Shown here one piece after another: positions 22,248-31,419 of a stretch of DNA of 64,000 bases. The translations under genes were made by a program, and so were the position numbers. A model generated the notes under the pieces. That model made no database searches. It saw only the letters and a program-made list of their open reading frames with translations, and was not told the origin of the DNA. The stretch is from Enterobacter asburiae (GTDB taxonomy: Bacteria > Pseudomonadota > Gammaproteobacteria > Enterobacterales > Enterobacteriaceae). How positions within the stretch are numbered: the stretch's first letter is position 1; each line of letters starts with the position of its first letter. Where the stretch lies: positions 44,284 through 108,283 of the forward strand of contig NZ_JAKCMV010000046.1 in assembly GCF_021440515.1 (NCBI RefSeq), written 5' to 3'.

Positions 22248-22343
22248 AAAAAAACAGAGCCTGTCCGACATCAGACAGACCCTATAGTACACACAGCAGT
22301 GCATCCTTTCACGAGTCCCGCATATTTTGTCCTTAGGGCAGGT
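22248..22343 (-). ncRNA. mcaS: Small regulatory RNA McaS
   Basis: The minus strand between abgR and smrA, the exact E. coli location of mcaS (isrA), encodes a closely similar RNA. The central segment GGATGCACTGCTGTGTGTAC is as I recall it from E. coli, the 5' end begins ACC as there, and the 3' end is an imperfect hairpin (GTCTGTC/GGACAGGC) followed by seven T residues. The length of about 96 nt agrees with the E. coli RNA (95 nt). McaS represses csgD, activates flhD and pgaA, and binds CsrA in E. coli. The 5' end is inferred from alignment from memory. Confidence 0.88.
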
Positions 22344-22601
22344 ATATTTAGTTATAACACCTTTTGCTAAAAATGAAAGACTCCCTGGCAATTGATTTCA
22401 CTAATTTTTAACTTAAATTTCATATTTTACTAATGCTGAAATTTTACTTAAGTTAGGTTTAATGATTTTCATTCATCTTATTTAATATATTCGCCAGCTT
22501 ATTATTATAATATTTATTTACCTTTCCGGTGGCCGGGCGGTCGTTGAGACCCCCGTCAGGCGCAGGTATAGTACAGGCTCAGATGTAGCCGGAGAATGCT
22601 C

Positions 22602-23165
22602 ATGAACCCTGACGACAAATCACTCTTTCTTGACGCCATGGAGGATGTCCAGCCCCTGAAGCGCCGTGCGGATTTGCACTGGCAGCCGAGTCGCAACGCC
22701 CGTACCCGGCAGGAGATCGACACCGAGCAGCTCGATAACTTCTTAACCCTCGGCTTTCTTGAACTCGTCCCGCTGGGCGAGCCGTTAGCCTTTCAGCGTG
22801 AAGGCGTGCAGCAGGGCGTGATTGATAAGCTCCGCGCAGGAAAATATACCCGTCAGGCCAGCCTCAACCTGTTACGCCAGCCCGCCGAGAAGTGTCGGCA
22901 GATGCTGTTTTCGTTTATCCGCCAGGCCGAGCGCGACGGGCTGCGCAATCTGATCATCATTCACGGCAAAGGGCGCGAGGAGAACTCGCACCCGAACGTG
23001 GTGAGAAGCTATCTGGCGCGCTGGCTCACCGAATTCGACGCGGTTCAGGCCTTTTGCGTGGCGCTGCCCCATCACGGCGGAAGCGGCGCCTGCTACGTCG
23101 CCCTGCGAAAATCTGACGAAGCGAAACAGGAAAACTGGGAGCGGCACGCCAAGCGGAGCCGCTAA
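22602..23165 (+). CDS. smrA: Smr-domain DNA endonuclease SmrA
   Basis: Protein of 187 residues, as E. coli YdaL/SmrA. The Smr (small MutS-related) domain occupies about residues 85-175, with the conserved motifs LNLLRQP, IIHGKGR (HGxG) and LPHHGGSGACYVALR. Stand-alone Smr proteins nick DNA or RNA; E. coli YdaL has nicking endonuclease activity in vitro. GGAG lies 7 nt upstream of the start at 22602. The preceding gap holds mcaS on the other strand. Confidence 0.93.
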   Translation: MNPDDKSLFLDAMEDVQPLKRRADLHWQPSRNARTRQEIDTEQLDNFLTLGFLELVPLGEPLAFQREGVQQGVIDKLRAGKYTRQASLNLLRQPAEKCRQMLFSFIRQAERDGLRNLIIIHGKGREENSHPNVVRSYLARWLTEFDAVQAFCVALPHHGGSGACYVALRKSDEAKQENWERHAKRSR

Positions 23166-23177
23166 CCCGTTTTATCC

Positions 23178-24842
23178 TCAGAACTTTTCCCAGTTCCCGT
23201 CGGTTGCGCCTGCCGACGCGGTTGACGGGCGCAGCGGCTGCGGCGTTTTCTGCGGCGCAGGGCGGGGAGCCTGGGGTTGATGTTGAGAATTCAGACGAAA
23301 CGCGGCCACGGCCTGACGCAGCTGTTCAGACTGATCTTCCAGCGCCGCCGCGGCGGTTGCCGACTCCTGGACCAGCGCGGCGTTCTGCTGCGTCACGCTG
23401 TCCATCTGCGACACCGCCAGGCTGACCTGCTCAATGCCCCGGCTCTGCTCGTCCGATGCCGACGAAATCTCGCCCATGATATCGGTCACGCGGGTGACGG
23501 CGGCGACAATCTCCTTCATGGTCGCTCCCGCCTCGCTCACCTGGTCGGAGCCGGTACTCACCCGGTTGACGGAGTTTTCGATAAGCCCCTTGATCTCTTT
23601 TGCCGCCTGGGCGCTGCGGCTGGCCAGGGTGCGCACTTCGCCCGCCACCACCGCAAATCCACGGCCCTGTTCACCCGCTCGGGCGGCCTCTACGGCGGCG
23701 TTGAGCGCCAGAATGTTGGTCTGGAAGGCGATGCTGTCGATAACGCCGGTAATGTGCGCGATTTGCTGTGAACTGTCGGCAATTTCCGTCATGGTACGGA
23801 CTACGTTATCCACTACGCGTCCCCCGCGCGCGGCGGTTTCGGAGGCATTTTTCGCAAGCTGGGTCGCCTGGCGGGCGTTATCGGAGTTCTGTTTTACCGT
23901 TGCCGTTAGCTCTTCCATGCTGGCGGCCGTCTCTTCCAGCGAGGCGGCCTGCTGTTCGGTGCGCGCCGAGAGATCGTTACTGCCGGCGGCGATTTCACCT
24001 GCGCCCGTGTAGATGGAGTCGGTGCTGCCGCGCACGGCGCTGACCGTTTTCACCAGCGACTGCTGCATGTCGTGCAGGCCCGCCGCCAGCTGTCCCATCT
24101 CATTTCGGCTACCCCGATCGATGCTGTGGGTCAGATCGCCGCCTGCGATGGTGCGAATATGGTTCATAATGGTTTTAAGCGGTTTTAACAGCAGGTGCTG
24201 CAACCCTTGCCAGATCACCACCAGCACGGCGATAACGGCGAGGAAAATGCCCGCCAGCGTCCACTGCATGTGGGTAAAGCTTCTCTGGTTCTCCTCGGCG
24301 GCGGCTTTCAGCAACGTATTGTTTTCGGCGCGCCAGTGGCCGTAGACCGCCTCCATATTGTCCTGCGCCTGCTGGGCGTCGAGGTCGCCGTAGGCCTGAT
24401 AGTTATCGGCGCGCAGGTAGTCAATCGACAGGCGCAACACCTCGTGCATCTGGCTCCAGGCCGTCTGCATCTCTTGCGTTAGCGCGGCGTTTTGGCCGTT
24501 GACCTGCGGCATTTTCTGCCAGGCGCTGTTATAGGCTTCCGCCTTAGCCAGCGAGTCTGCGGCGGTGCCGAGCAGTTTGTTGATGGCCGCCAGCGACGCC
24601 GGATCGCGCTGGTTTTTCAGATAGCGGATCGCCACGCGGGTGACGGTGACGCGCGTTTTCACCAGCGTGTTCACGCTGTCGCTCAGGCTCTCCTGCTGGG
24701 CGTTAAGCACCCCGGAGTTCTGGAAATTATGGCGATCGCTGCTCACGGCCGAGTAGAACAAGCCTCCCGTGACAACTTGCAGCAGACAGAATATGGTGAG
24801 GGCAAAGACAATTCCGGTAATCACGTGCAGATTTTTCAGCAT
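23178..24842 (-). CDS. Methyl-accepting chemotaxis protein, Tsr/Tar-like
   Basis: Transmembrane chemoreceptor of 554 residues. An N-terminal TM1 (about 8-30), a periplasmic four-helix ligand-binding domain (about 35-190) and TM2 (about 192-214) are followed by HAMP, methylation helices and the hairpin tip (ALNAAVEAARAGEQGRGFAVVAGEVRTLASRSAQAAKEI). The C-terminus ends NWEKF, a variant of the NWETF/NWESF pentapeptide that tethers CheR and CheB, so it should be a high-abundance-type receptor. The N-terminus resembles Tsr, but ligand-contact arginines cannot be assigned by eye, so the ligand is unknown. Confidence 0.92.
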   Translation of the reverse strand: MLKNLHVITGIVFALTIFCLLQVVTGGLFYSAVSSDRHNFQNSGVLNAQQESLSDSVNTLVKTRVTVTRVAIRYLKNQRDPASLAAINKLLGTAADSLAKAEAYNSAWQKMPQVNGQNAALTQEMQTAWSQMHEVLRLSIDYLRADNYQAYGDLDAQQAQDNMEAVYGHWRAENNTLLKAAAEENQRSFTHMQWTLAGIFLAVIAVLVVIWQGLQHLLLKPLKTIMNHIRTIAGGDLTHSIDRGSRNEMGQLAAGLHDMQQSLVKTVSAVRGSTDSIYTGAGEIAAGSNDLSARTEQQAASLEETAASMEELTATVKQNSDNARQATQLAKNASETAARGGRVVDNVVRTMTEIADSSQQIAHITGVIDSIAFQTNILALNAAVEAARAGEQGRGFAVVAGEVRTLASRSAQAAKEIKGLIENSVNRVSTGSDQVSEAGATMKEIVAAVTRVTDIMGEISSASDEQSRGIEQVSLAVSQMDSVTQQNAALVQESATAAAALEDQSEQLRQAVAAFRLNSQHQPQAPRPAPQKTPQPLRPSTASAGATDGNWEKF

Positions 24843-24984
24843 AGCGGTCATCCGTTATAAGTGCAGGGGTTGCCCAACTACTATCGACGTAGCGAATTTA
24901 AACTTTAATTTAACTATTGCTTAACTAATTGTTCCATACCGGAACCTGTTGTAAATCCGGATCATTTTTTTGAGGAAGGGTGAC

Positions 24985-25851
24985 ATGAGCAGCATTGAAA
25001 AAAGCGGACGTTTTGCTTTAGGAACGCGCACCGTGGCGCGGCTGGGCTACGGTGCGATGCAGCTGGCCGGGCCGGGGGTGTTTGGCCCGCCGAAGGACAA
25101 ACGGGCGGCGCTGGATGTCCTGCGGGCGGCGGTAGAGGCCGGGGTGGATCATATTGATACCAGCGATTTTTACGGCCCGCACGTCACGAACCAGCTCATT
25201 TGCGAGGCGCTGCATCCGTATCGCGACAACCTCACCATCGTGACCAAAATCGGCGCGCGGCGCGGCGAGGATGCCTCATGGCTGCCCGCGTTTTCCGCGA
25301 AGGAGCTGACCCAGGCGGTACACGACAACCTGCGCAACCTGAAGCTCGACGTGCTCGACGTGGTGAACCTGCGGGCGATGTTCAGCACGCATGGTCCGGC
25401 GGAAGGGGATCTCACCGAGCCGCTGACCACCCTGGCGGAACTCCAGCAGCAGGGGCTGGTGCGCCATATCGGCCTGAGCAACGTAACCGCGAAACAGGTG
25501 GCCGACGCGCAGAAAATGGTGTCCGTGGTCTGCGTGCAGAACATGTACAACATCGTGAACCGTGGTGATGACGCGATGATCGACGCGCTGGCCGCGCAGG
25601 GGATCGCTTACGTGCCGTTCTTCCCGCTGGGAGGCTTTACGCCGTTGCAGTCTTCCGGGCTACAGGCGGTTGCGGATTCGCTCGGCGCCACGCCGATGCA
25701 GGTGGCGCTGGCCTGGCTGCTGCAACGTTCGCCGAATATTCTGCTGATCCCCGGCACCTCGTCGGTGGCGCATTTGCAGCAAAACCTGGCGGCAGGGGAT
25801 CTGGTGTTACCCGCTGACGCGATTGATACGCTTAATTCGCTGGTGGATTAA
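24985..25851 (+). CDS. Aldo/keto reductase, YdbC-like
   Basis: Oxidoreductase of 288 residues with the AKR barrel. The catalytic tetrad can be placed as Asp in DHIDTSDFYG, the Tyr in the same motif, Lys in TIVTKIG, and an Asn in DVVNLRA at the position normally held by His. The NADPH-binding end reads LLIPGTSSVAHLQQNL. It resembles E. coli YdbC (a pyridoxal-type reductase annotation exists in the family), but the substrate is unknown. The start follows GAGGAAGG. Confidence 0.87.
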   Translation: MSSIEKSGRFALGTRTVARLGYGAMQLAGPGVFGPPKDKRAALDVLRAAVEAGVDHIDTSDFYGPHVTNQLICEALHPYRDNLTIVTKIGARRGEDASWLPAFSAKELTQAVHDNLRNLKLDVLDVVNLRAMFSTHGPAEGDLTEPLTTLAELQQQGLVRHIGLSNVTAKQVADAQKMVSVVCVQNMYNIVNRGDDAMIDALAAQGIAYVPFFPLGGFTPLQSSGLQAVADSLGATPMQVALAWLLQRSPNILLIPGTSSVAHLQQNLAAGDLVLPADAIDTLNSLVD

Positions 25852-25898
25852 GCGAAAAACGGCAGCCCGGATGCGAATCATTCGGGTCTGCTGCCTGC

Positions 25899-26117
25899 TC
25901 AACGCGCATCGGTTGGCGTGGCTTCTGCCCGGCGATTTTGACGGTGAAGCGCCAGCGCCTCCGCCACAATCTCCTGCTTGCTTTTACGCGTTTCAAACGC
26001 GGTCGCTCTGACATACTCCATTAAGTCTTCGTCTACTCTGGCGCTTAACATCTTCAGGTCAGCATCCTTTGCTAAACCGCGAGCAGCACGCTTGTCAGGA
26101 TAATCACGGGATGGCAT
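25899..26117 (-). CDS. Ribbon-helix-helix (Arc/CopG-like) DNA-binding protein
   Basis: Small basic protein of 72 residues. Residues about 20-58 (LKMLSARVDEDLMEYVRATAFETRKSKQEIVAEALALH) fit the ribbon-helix-helix fold: a beta strand, then two helices with a KSKQE turn. GGAG lies 11 nt upstream of the ATG. No toxin-like partner ORF is adjacent on the same strand. The gap upstream holds direct and inverted repeats that could be its operators. It may be a solitary regulator or a leftover antitoxin. Confidence 0.75.
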   Translation of the reverse strand: MPSRDYPDKRAARGLAKDADLKMLSARVDEDLMEYVRATAFETRKSKQEIVAEALALHRQNRRAEATPTDAR

Positions 26118-26198
26118 AGAAAACAGTCTCCAAAAATAGTCTTGTTCTTTCGTGCTGTGAAATATGCACCTGCTCAGTTTTTAAGTCAATAGATAGTG

Positions 26199-26270
26199 AG
26201 TCATGAGTTAGTGGGTTAGTTCTGTTTCCTTTGATTTAAGTCATGAATAAGTGATGGTAAGAATCACTTA
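26199..26270. promoter_or_regulatory. Direct and inverted repeats upstream of the RHH gene
   Basis: Two 15-bp direct repeats (AGTCATGAGTTAGTG at 26199 and AGTCATGAATAAGTG at 26239) are spaced exactly 40 bp apart, about four helical turns. The second runs into a perfect 8-bp inverted repeat TAAGTGAT-N7-ATCACTTA (26248-26270). They lie in the 309-bp gap between the RHH gene and the divergent M24 gene, which otherwise holds nothing I can name. I infer operators. Confidence 0.55.
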
Positions 26271-26426
26271 CAAAAGTCTACTTTCACCCGAAACGCCGGG
26301 GCCAAAATGCTGCCTTCATCACAGAAACGATCTTTAGGTTTTGGCGCTGCCGCATAACGGCCAGCGGGCGTTGGCCTCATCGCGCCGTATCCTTTACTGT
26401 GGCAAGAAAAATGTGAGGATAACTAT

Positions 26427-27815
26427 ATGGATTTTAATGCGTTTCAGCTTCAGACCACCGTTGCGCCGCCGCAGTTTACCGACGTTGCGCCCTTACCGCT
26501 TAGCGATGCGACGATGCAGGCGCGTAAAGACGCCGTGCTTGCGCGCATGGCTGCCGAAGGGTTTGACGCGCTTATCCTTTACGCCGACAAAGAGCATGGC
26601 AGCAATTTTGAATACCTGACCGGCTTTATCCCCCGCTTTGAAGAAGGGCTGCTGGTGCTGGCGAAAAACGGCGCCGCGACTCTGATCCTCGGCAATGAAA
26701 ACCTGAAAATGGCCGCACACTCGCGCATTCCGGCCGCGCTTAAGCACGCTCCCTGTTTCTCATTGCCCAATCAGCCTATGGATAACGACAGGCCGCTGGA
26801 GGATCTGTTCCGTGAAACCGGGCTGAGCGAGATGCACCGCGTGGGGCTGGTGGGCTGGAAAATGTTCACCTCCGGTCACGCCGTTCTGCGACAGCGTTTC
26901 GATTTACCCTGGTTTATCGTCGACGCCGTTAAAAAGAGCCTTCCTGACGGCGCCATCGTTGAAAATGCGGCGCACCTTTTTATCGGCGGGGAGAACGGCG
27001 CGCGCATCACCAACAACGCGAATGAGATCGCGCACTACGAATACGGCGCGAATCTCGCGTCGAACTGCATTCTGAACGCCATGAATGCGGTAGAGCCGGG
27101 CCTTCGTGAGGTGGATCTGGGGCAGTATCTGACGGCGGAAGGCCAGTACAATACGGTGGTGACCATTGCCGCCGCGGGCCAGCGCTTTGAAAAAGCGAAT
27201 CTCTATCCCACGCATAAGCCGGTGCTGCGCGGTCAGCCGCTCTCCATGACCACCGGATTTAAAGGCGGGCTTTCCAGCCGCACCGGGTTTGTGATTGCCG
27301 ACGAAAGCGAACTGCCGGAAACGCAAAAAGAGTACCTTGAGCGCGTGGTAAAACCCTATTTCGGCGCGGTTGTGGCCTGGCTTGAAAATATTCACATCGG
27401 CATGACGGGCGGGGAGATGTATAGCCTGATAGAGTCCGTTCTGCCAAAAGCGAAATATGGCTGGCATCTTAATCCGGGGCATCTCAGCGCCGATGAAGAG
27501 TGGATGTCATCCCCCATTTTTAACGGCTCTACGCAAACCCTGAAAAGCGGCATGATTGTGCAGATAGATATTATTCCGTCCGTGCCGGGCTATACCGGCA
27601 CCAGCGCCGAAGAGAGCATCGCGCTGGCCGGGCGTGAGCTTCAGGACGAGATCACACGCGCCTGTCCTGAGCTGTGGGCAAGGATCGAGGCCCGCAGGCG
27701 TTATATTATTGACGTGCTTAAGATTAACCTGAGCGATGACGTGATACCGCTGTCCAGCACGGTCGCTTATTTGCGTCCTTTCTTCCTTGCGAAGGATAAA
27801 GCCTTCACCCGCTAA
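26427..27815 (+). CDS. M24-family (Xaa-Pro peptidase-like) protein, degenerate active site
   Basis: Protein of 462 residues with a creatinase-like N-terminal domain (about 30-160) and a pita-bread-fold C-terminal domain (about 190-420). Working M24 enzymes bind two metals through D, D, H, E, E. By eye the two Asp positions read as T/M (SMTTGFKGG) and S (LSSRTGF), the first Glu position is Asp (VQIDIIP), while a His (NPGHLSADEE) and the last Glu (TSAEESIAL) remain. It may therefore be a non-metallo member or have a creatinase-like or binding role. GAGGAT precedes the start. No E. coli equivalent comes to mind. Confidence 0.8.
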   Translation: MDFNAFQLQTTVAPPQFTDVAPLPLSDATMQARKDAVLARMAAEGFDALILYADKEHGSNFEYLTGFIPRFEEGLLVLAKNGAATLILGNENLKMAAHSRIPAALKHAPCFSLPNQPMDNDRPLEDLFRETGLSEMHRVGLVGWKMFTSGHAVLRQRFDLPWFIVDAVKKSLPDGAIVENAAHLFIGGENGARITNNANEIAHYEYGANLASNCILNAMNAVEPGLREVDLGQYLTAEGQYNTVVTIAAAGQRFEKANLYPTHKPVLRGQPLSMTTGFKGGLSSRTGFVIADESELPETQKEYLERVVKPYFGAVVAWLENIHIGMTGGEMYSLIESVLPKAKYGWHLNPGHLSADEEWMSSPIFNGSTQTLKSGMIVQIDIIPSVPGYTGTSAEESIALAGRELQDEITRACPELWARIEARRRYIIDVLKINLSDDVIPLSSTVAYLRPFFLAKDKAFTR

Positions 27816-27947
27816 ACCCTGAGTGGAAAAGTTGTTGCAAAGAGCATGGTTATTTTTGTTTTTGTCGACCATGCTCTTTGTATTTCCCACACTCCGCGCC
27901 GTAAATGCCGTCAGCGTAATCGTACTTACCCATGCCCAGGATACGTT

Positions 27948-29471
27948 ATGCGCAATGCCCTCATTCCTTTTATCGCAGCAGTGACGCTTTTTATTGCCGG
28001 GGTGTTTATTCTCAATACCCAGCTCTGGTATTCCGCCCGCGCGGACAGCCTGGCCGGGGCGAAGTACGCCGTGAAGAATATGAACACGATTCTGGCGGAG
28101 GCGCGCCATGCCACCCGTGTCGCCAGAGCGATAGCGGAGAAAGGCTGTAGCCTGGAGGGGCAGTACCAGCTGGCAACCGAGGCGGCGCTGCAACCGCATC
28201 TCAGAACGCTGCTCATCGTTAAGCAGGGGCAAATTGTCTGTTCATCCCTGCCGGGTAATCGGATCCTGCTGCGAAATGCGCTGAACTTGCCCGATTCGCC
28301 GCTCGTGCTGTTGCCCGCAAACAGCACGGTGAACGGTCTGCCCGTTCTTATCTATCAGAGGGATGTGGCGCAAAACCGCATTATGGTCTCCATGAGCGAT
28401 CGCCATATCCGGGACGCGCTGGGGATCCCGCTGACGGGCGTGACCTATTCATTACGGGTGGGAAATTCCACGCTGTCGACCTCCGGTGATGTGGTGACCC
28501 TGAACGCGGCGCAGCAGCACGTTGGCCGGGTTCACGCCGTGGGTTATCCCTACAGCATCGAATACACCTTCCCGCCGATGTTCAGCCTGTACCGGCTGGT
28601 GGCGCAGGGCGGCGGTATTTTGCTGTTTTTACTGCTGATGTCGTGCCTTACCGCCTGCGCGCTGTACAAATATCTGAACAAAAGCCCGCCGCCTGAAGAG
28701 TCGCTTCGCGGTGCCATTGCCCGGGGCGAAATCGTGCCGTTTTATCAGCCGGTGATGAACGGCAGAGAAGGGACGCTGCGCGGCGTTGAGGTGCTGGCGC
28801 GATGGAAGCACCCCAGCGCCGGGTTTATCTCTCCGGCCTCGTTTATCCCGATTGCGGAAAAGTCCGGGCTGATTGTTCCGCTGACGCGAAGCCTGATGGC
28901 GCAGGTGGCGAAGCAGATGAACGACATTTCCAGCAGGCTGCCGGAAGGGTTTCACATCGGGATTAACTTCAGCGCGTCGCATATTGCCATGCCTACCTTT
29001 GTGGAGGAGTGCCTGAAGTACAAAAACAGCTTTATCCGCAAGGACTTAAATCTGGTGCTGGAGGTGACGGAGCGGGAGCCGCAGGACATCGACGAACGCC
29101 TGGTTCAGACCCTGAACGTGCTGCATGAAAACGGTTTTGCCATTGCGCTGGACGACTTTGGCACCGGATATAGCGGGCTGTCCTACCTGCAAGATCTGCA
29201 TATTGACTACATCAAGATCGACCAGAGTTTTGTCAGCCGGGTGGACGAGCACGAGGATTCGACGCTGCTTCTCGACTGCGTGCTGGATCTGGCGCGTAAG
29301 CTCTCGATAAGCATCGTCGCGGAAGGGGTCGAAACCAAAGCCCAGCTTGATTACCTCAACCGCAATAACATCACCTTCCAGCAGGGGTACTACTTCTTCC
29401 GGCCCGTGCCGTTCATTGAGCTGATCAAAATTTTGCTGTCGAAGCCGAAAGTGAAGGTCAGGGTGGAGTAG
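27948..29471 (+). CDS. Cyclic-di-GMP phosphodiesterase with CSS sensor domain and EAL domain
   Basis: Inner-membrane protein of 507 residues. TM1 lies at about 5-25. The periplasmic CSS-motif domain has a conserved cysteine pair (GCSLEG and VCSSLPG), whose disulphide state controls this family. TM2 lies at about 215-238. The EAL domain (about 250-500) has EVL in place of EAL (GVEVLARW), a common active variant, plus NFSASH, EVTERE, DDFGTGYSG, IKIDQSF and VAEGVE. All catalytic positions look intact, so it should hydrolyse c-di-GMP. AGGA precedes MRNALIPF at 27948; the longer frame from 27846 lacks a ribosome-binding site. It resembles E. coli PdeB/PdeC/PdeD. Confidence 0.9.
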   Translation: MRNALIPFIAAVTLFIAGVFILNTQLWYSARADSLAGAKYAVKNMNTILAEARHATRVARAIAEKGCSLEGQYQLATEAALQPHLRTLLIVKQGQIVCSSLPGNRILLRNALNLPDSPLVLLPANSTVNGLPVLIYQRDVAQNRIMVSMSDRHIRDALGIPLTGVTYSLRVGNSTLSTSGDVVTLNAAQQHVGRVHAVGYPYSIEYTFPPMFSLYRLVAQGGGILLFLLLMSCLTACALYKYLNKSPPPEESLRGAIARGEIVPFYQPVMNGREGTLRGVEVLARWKHPSAGFISPASFIPIAEKSGLIVPLTRSLMAQVAKQMNDISSRLPEGFHIGINFSASHIAMPTFVEECLKYKNSFIRKDLNLVLEVTEREPQDIDERLVQTLNVLHENGFAIALDDFGTGYSGLSYLQDLHIDYIKIDQSFVSRVDEHEDSTLLLDCVLDLARKLSISIVAEGVETKAQLDYLNRNNITFQQGYYFFRPVPFIELIKILLSKPKVKVRVE

Positions 29472-29558
29472 CGCTCTGCCTCGCTTAAATCCCCTAAACA
29501 TCAACGCGTTTGGACACTTCTTCCTGAAAGCGGCTTGATCCCTGCCCATAATCCGTAA

Positions 29559-29578
29559 TACTGTATTTATATACAGTA
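29559..29578. promoter_or_regulatory. LexA box of the umuDC operon
   Basis: TACTGTATTTATATACAGTA contains a perfect CTGT-N8-ACAG LexA site and is almost fully palindromic. It lies 16 bp upstream of the umuD start, so the operon should be tightly SOS-repressed. Confidence 0.95.
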
Positions 29579-29594
29579 CATGGCAGGCATAACA

Positions 29595-30032
29595 ATGATG
29601 AACACGCTTTTTTCTTATTATTCACGGCAAAGTATTGAGTTACCCCTTTATCTGGAACGCGTTGCCTGTGGCTTTCCCAGCCCGGCGCAGGATTACGTCG
29701 AAGACCGTATCGATCTGAACAAGGTGGCGATAAAACACCCCAGCGCCACCTATTTTGTGAAGGTGAGCGGCGATTCGATGATTGGCATGGGGATCGGCGA
29801 CGGCGATCTGCTGGTGGTTGACCGCTCGCTGAACGCCGGACATGGCGATATCGTGGTGGCCGCCGTCTGCGGGGAGTTTACGGTCAAGGAGCTACAGACG
29901 CATCCGGTGCTAAGACTGCTTCCCCACAATCCCCGCTATCAGCCCATTACCTTTCAGTCCGAAGAGGAGCTGCAAATCTTCGGTGTCGTCACCCATACGC
30001 TTAAGACGCATAAACATGTTCGCGCTGGTTGA
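29595..30032 (+). CDS. umuD: Translesion DNA polymerase V protease subunit UmuD
   Basis: Self-cleaving SOS protein (145 residues) whose processed form UmuD' joins UmuC in DNA polymerase V. The cleavage site Cys-Gly lies in VACGFPSPA. The serine-lysine dyad is present in KVSGDSMI (Ser) and FTVKEL (Lys). I chose the ATG at 29595 because AGG lies 7 nt upstream; an ATG at 29580 abuts the LexA box, and the next codon (29598) is also ATG. The end overlaps umuC by 17 bp, giving coupled translation. Confidence 0.94.
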   Translation: MMNTLFSYYSRQSIELPLYLERVACGFPSPAQDYVEDRIDLNKVAIKHPSATYFVKVSGDSMIGMGIGDGDLLVVDRSLNAGHGDIVVAAVCGEFTVKELQTHPVLRLLPHNPRYQPITFQSEEELQIFGVVTHTLKTHKHVRAG

Positions 30033-31278
30033 TGTGAATAGCTTTTATGCCTCCTGCGAGACCGTGTTTCGCCCGGATCTGCTGGGCAAGCCTATCGTGG
30101 TAGTGTCCAATAACGACGGCTGCATTATTTCGCTTTCACGCGAGGCAAAGCAGTTTGGCATCAAAATGGGCGAGCCCTACTTCAAGTTTAAAGAGAAGCG
30201 CTTTCCGTCGCGGGTATACGTGTTTAGCTCGAACTATGCGCTGTATGCCGATCTCAGCAGCCGCGTAATGCAGACCCTGACCGACATGGCTCCGGCGATA
30301 GAGATCTACTCCATCGACGAGGCGTTCGTGAATGTGTCCGGCGTTGACGGCTGTATGTCGCTGGAGAGCTTCGGGCACGCCATGCGCAACCAGGTGCTGA
30401 AGAATACCGGGCTGACGGTGGGCGTGGGGATCGCGCAGACCAAGACGCTGGCGAAGCTGGCAAACTACGCGGCGAAAAAATGGCGCAGCACCGGCGGCGT
30501 GGTGGATTTGTCGAACAGCGAACGCCAGCGTAAGTTGCTGGCGGTGGTCCCGGTCGACGAGGTGTGGGGCGTGGGGCGGCGCATCACGAAAAAGCTCAAC
30601 GCGATGGGCATCACCACCGCGCTGGACCTGGCGGACAGCTCCTCCTGGGTCATCCGCAAGCATTTTAACGTGGTGCTGGAACGCACGGTGCGCGAGCTTC
30701 GCGGCGAGCGCTGCCTCGATCTTGAAGAGTTTGCGCCCACCAAGCAGCAGATCGTCTGTAGCCGATCGTTCGGACACCGCATCACGCAATACGTTGAGAT
30801 GCACCAGGCGATTTGCGCCTACGCCGAGCGCGCCGCAGAAAAGCTGCGCGGCGAGCATCAGTACTGCCGCTTTATCAGCGTGTTTGTGCGCACCAGCCCC
30901 CACGCGGACAATGAGGTGTTCTACGGCAACCAGGCGTCCGTCACCCTGACGACGCCGAGCAACGACTCCCGCGATATCATCCGCGCCGCCACCGAGGCCT
31001 TGGGGCGAATATGGCTCGACGGCCGCCGCTATATGAAAGCGGGGGTGATGCTGGCGGACTTTTACAGCAGCGGCGTCGCCCAGCTTAATTTGTTCGATAA
31101 CAACCGCCTTCACGCCAACAGCACGGCGCTGATGGAGGCGATCGACGGGTTAAATCACTCCGGAAAAGGAAAGGTCTGGTTCGCCGGGCAGGGGATCGAT
31201 AAAGCCTGGTCGATGAAGCGCGAAATGCTGTCGCCGTTTTATACGACACGGTATGCGGATTTGCCGGTGGCGCGCTAA
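30016..31278 (+). CDS. umuC: Translesion DNA polymerase V catalytic subunit UmuC
   Basis: Y-family error-prone polymerase of 420 residues (422 in E. coli). Catalytic acidic residues sit in [14 protein letters not shown] and in YSIDEAF. Fingers, thumb and little-finger regions align with E. coli UmuC through [14 protein letters not shown] and QLNLFDNN, the latter resembling a beta-clamp-binding motif near the C-terminus. The start MFALVDV is inside the end of umuD. The sequence is moderately diverged from E. coli UmuC. Confidence 0.95.
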   Translation: MFALVDVNSFYASCETVFRPDLLGKPIVVVSNNDGCIISLSREAKQFGIKMGEPYFKFKEKRFPSRVYVFSSNYALYADLSSRVMQTLTDMAPAIEIYSIDEAFVNVSGVDGCMSLESFGHAMRNQVLKNTGLTVGVGIAQTKTLAKLANYAAKKWRSTGGVVDLSNSERQRKLLAVVPVDEVWGVGRRITKKLNAMGITTALDLADSSSWVIRKHFNVVLERTVRELRGERCLDLEEFAPTKQQIVCSRSFGHRITQYVEMHQAICAYAERAAEKLRGEHQYCRFISVFVRTSPHADNEVFYGNQASVTLTTPSNDSRDIIRAATEALGRIWLDGRRYMKAGVMLADFYSSGVAQLNLFDNNRLHANSTALMEAIDGLNHSGKGKVWFAGQGIDKAWSMKREMLSPFYTTRYADLPVAR

Positions 31279-31419
31279 AAATGAAGCGTTCAGTCCGGCA
31301 ATCCCTCCCGGCAGGAAGAGGGGTCCCCAGTCATTTTTCTCATAAAGCGATGAGAATAATTTCATATAGATAAATGCCTTACAGCGACGCCATTGTCCGG
31401 CTGTAAATCGCCGAAGCGT

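Noticed and set aside
29592..30032. Possibility that umuDC is part of a plasmid or integrated phage
   Set aside because: No plasmid, phage or integrase gene is nearby, and flanks are ordinary chromosomal genes; mucAB/samAB-type origin cannot be shown by eye.
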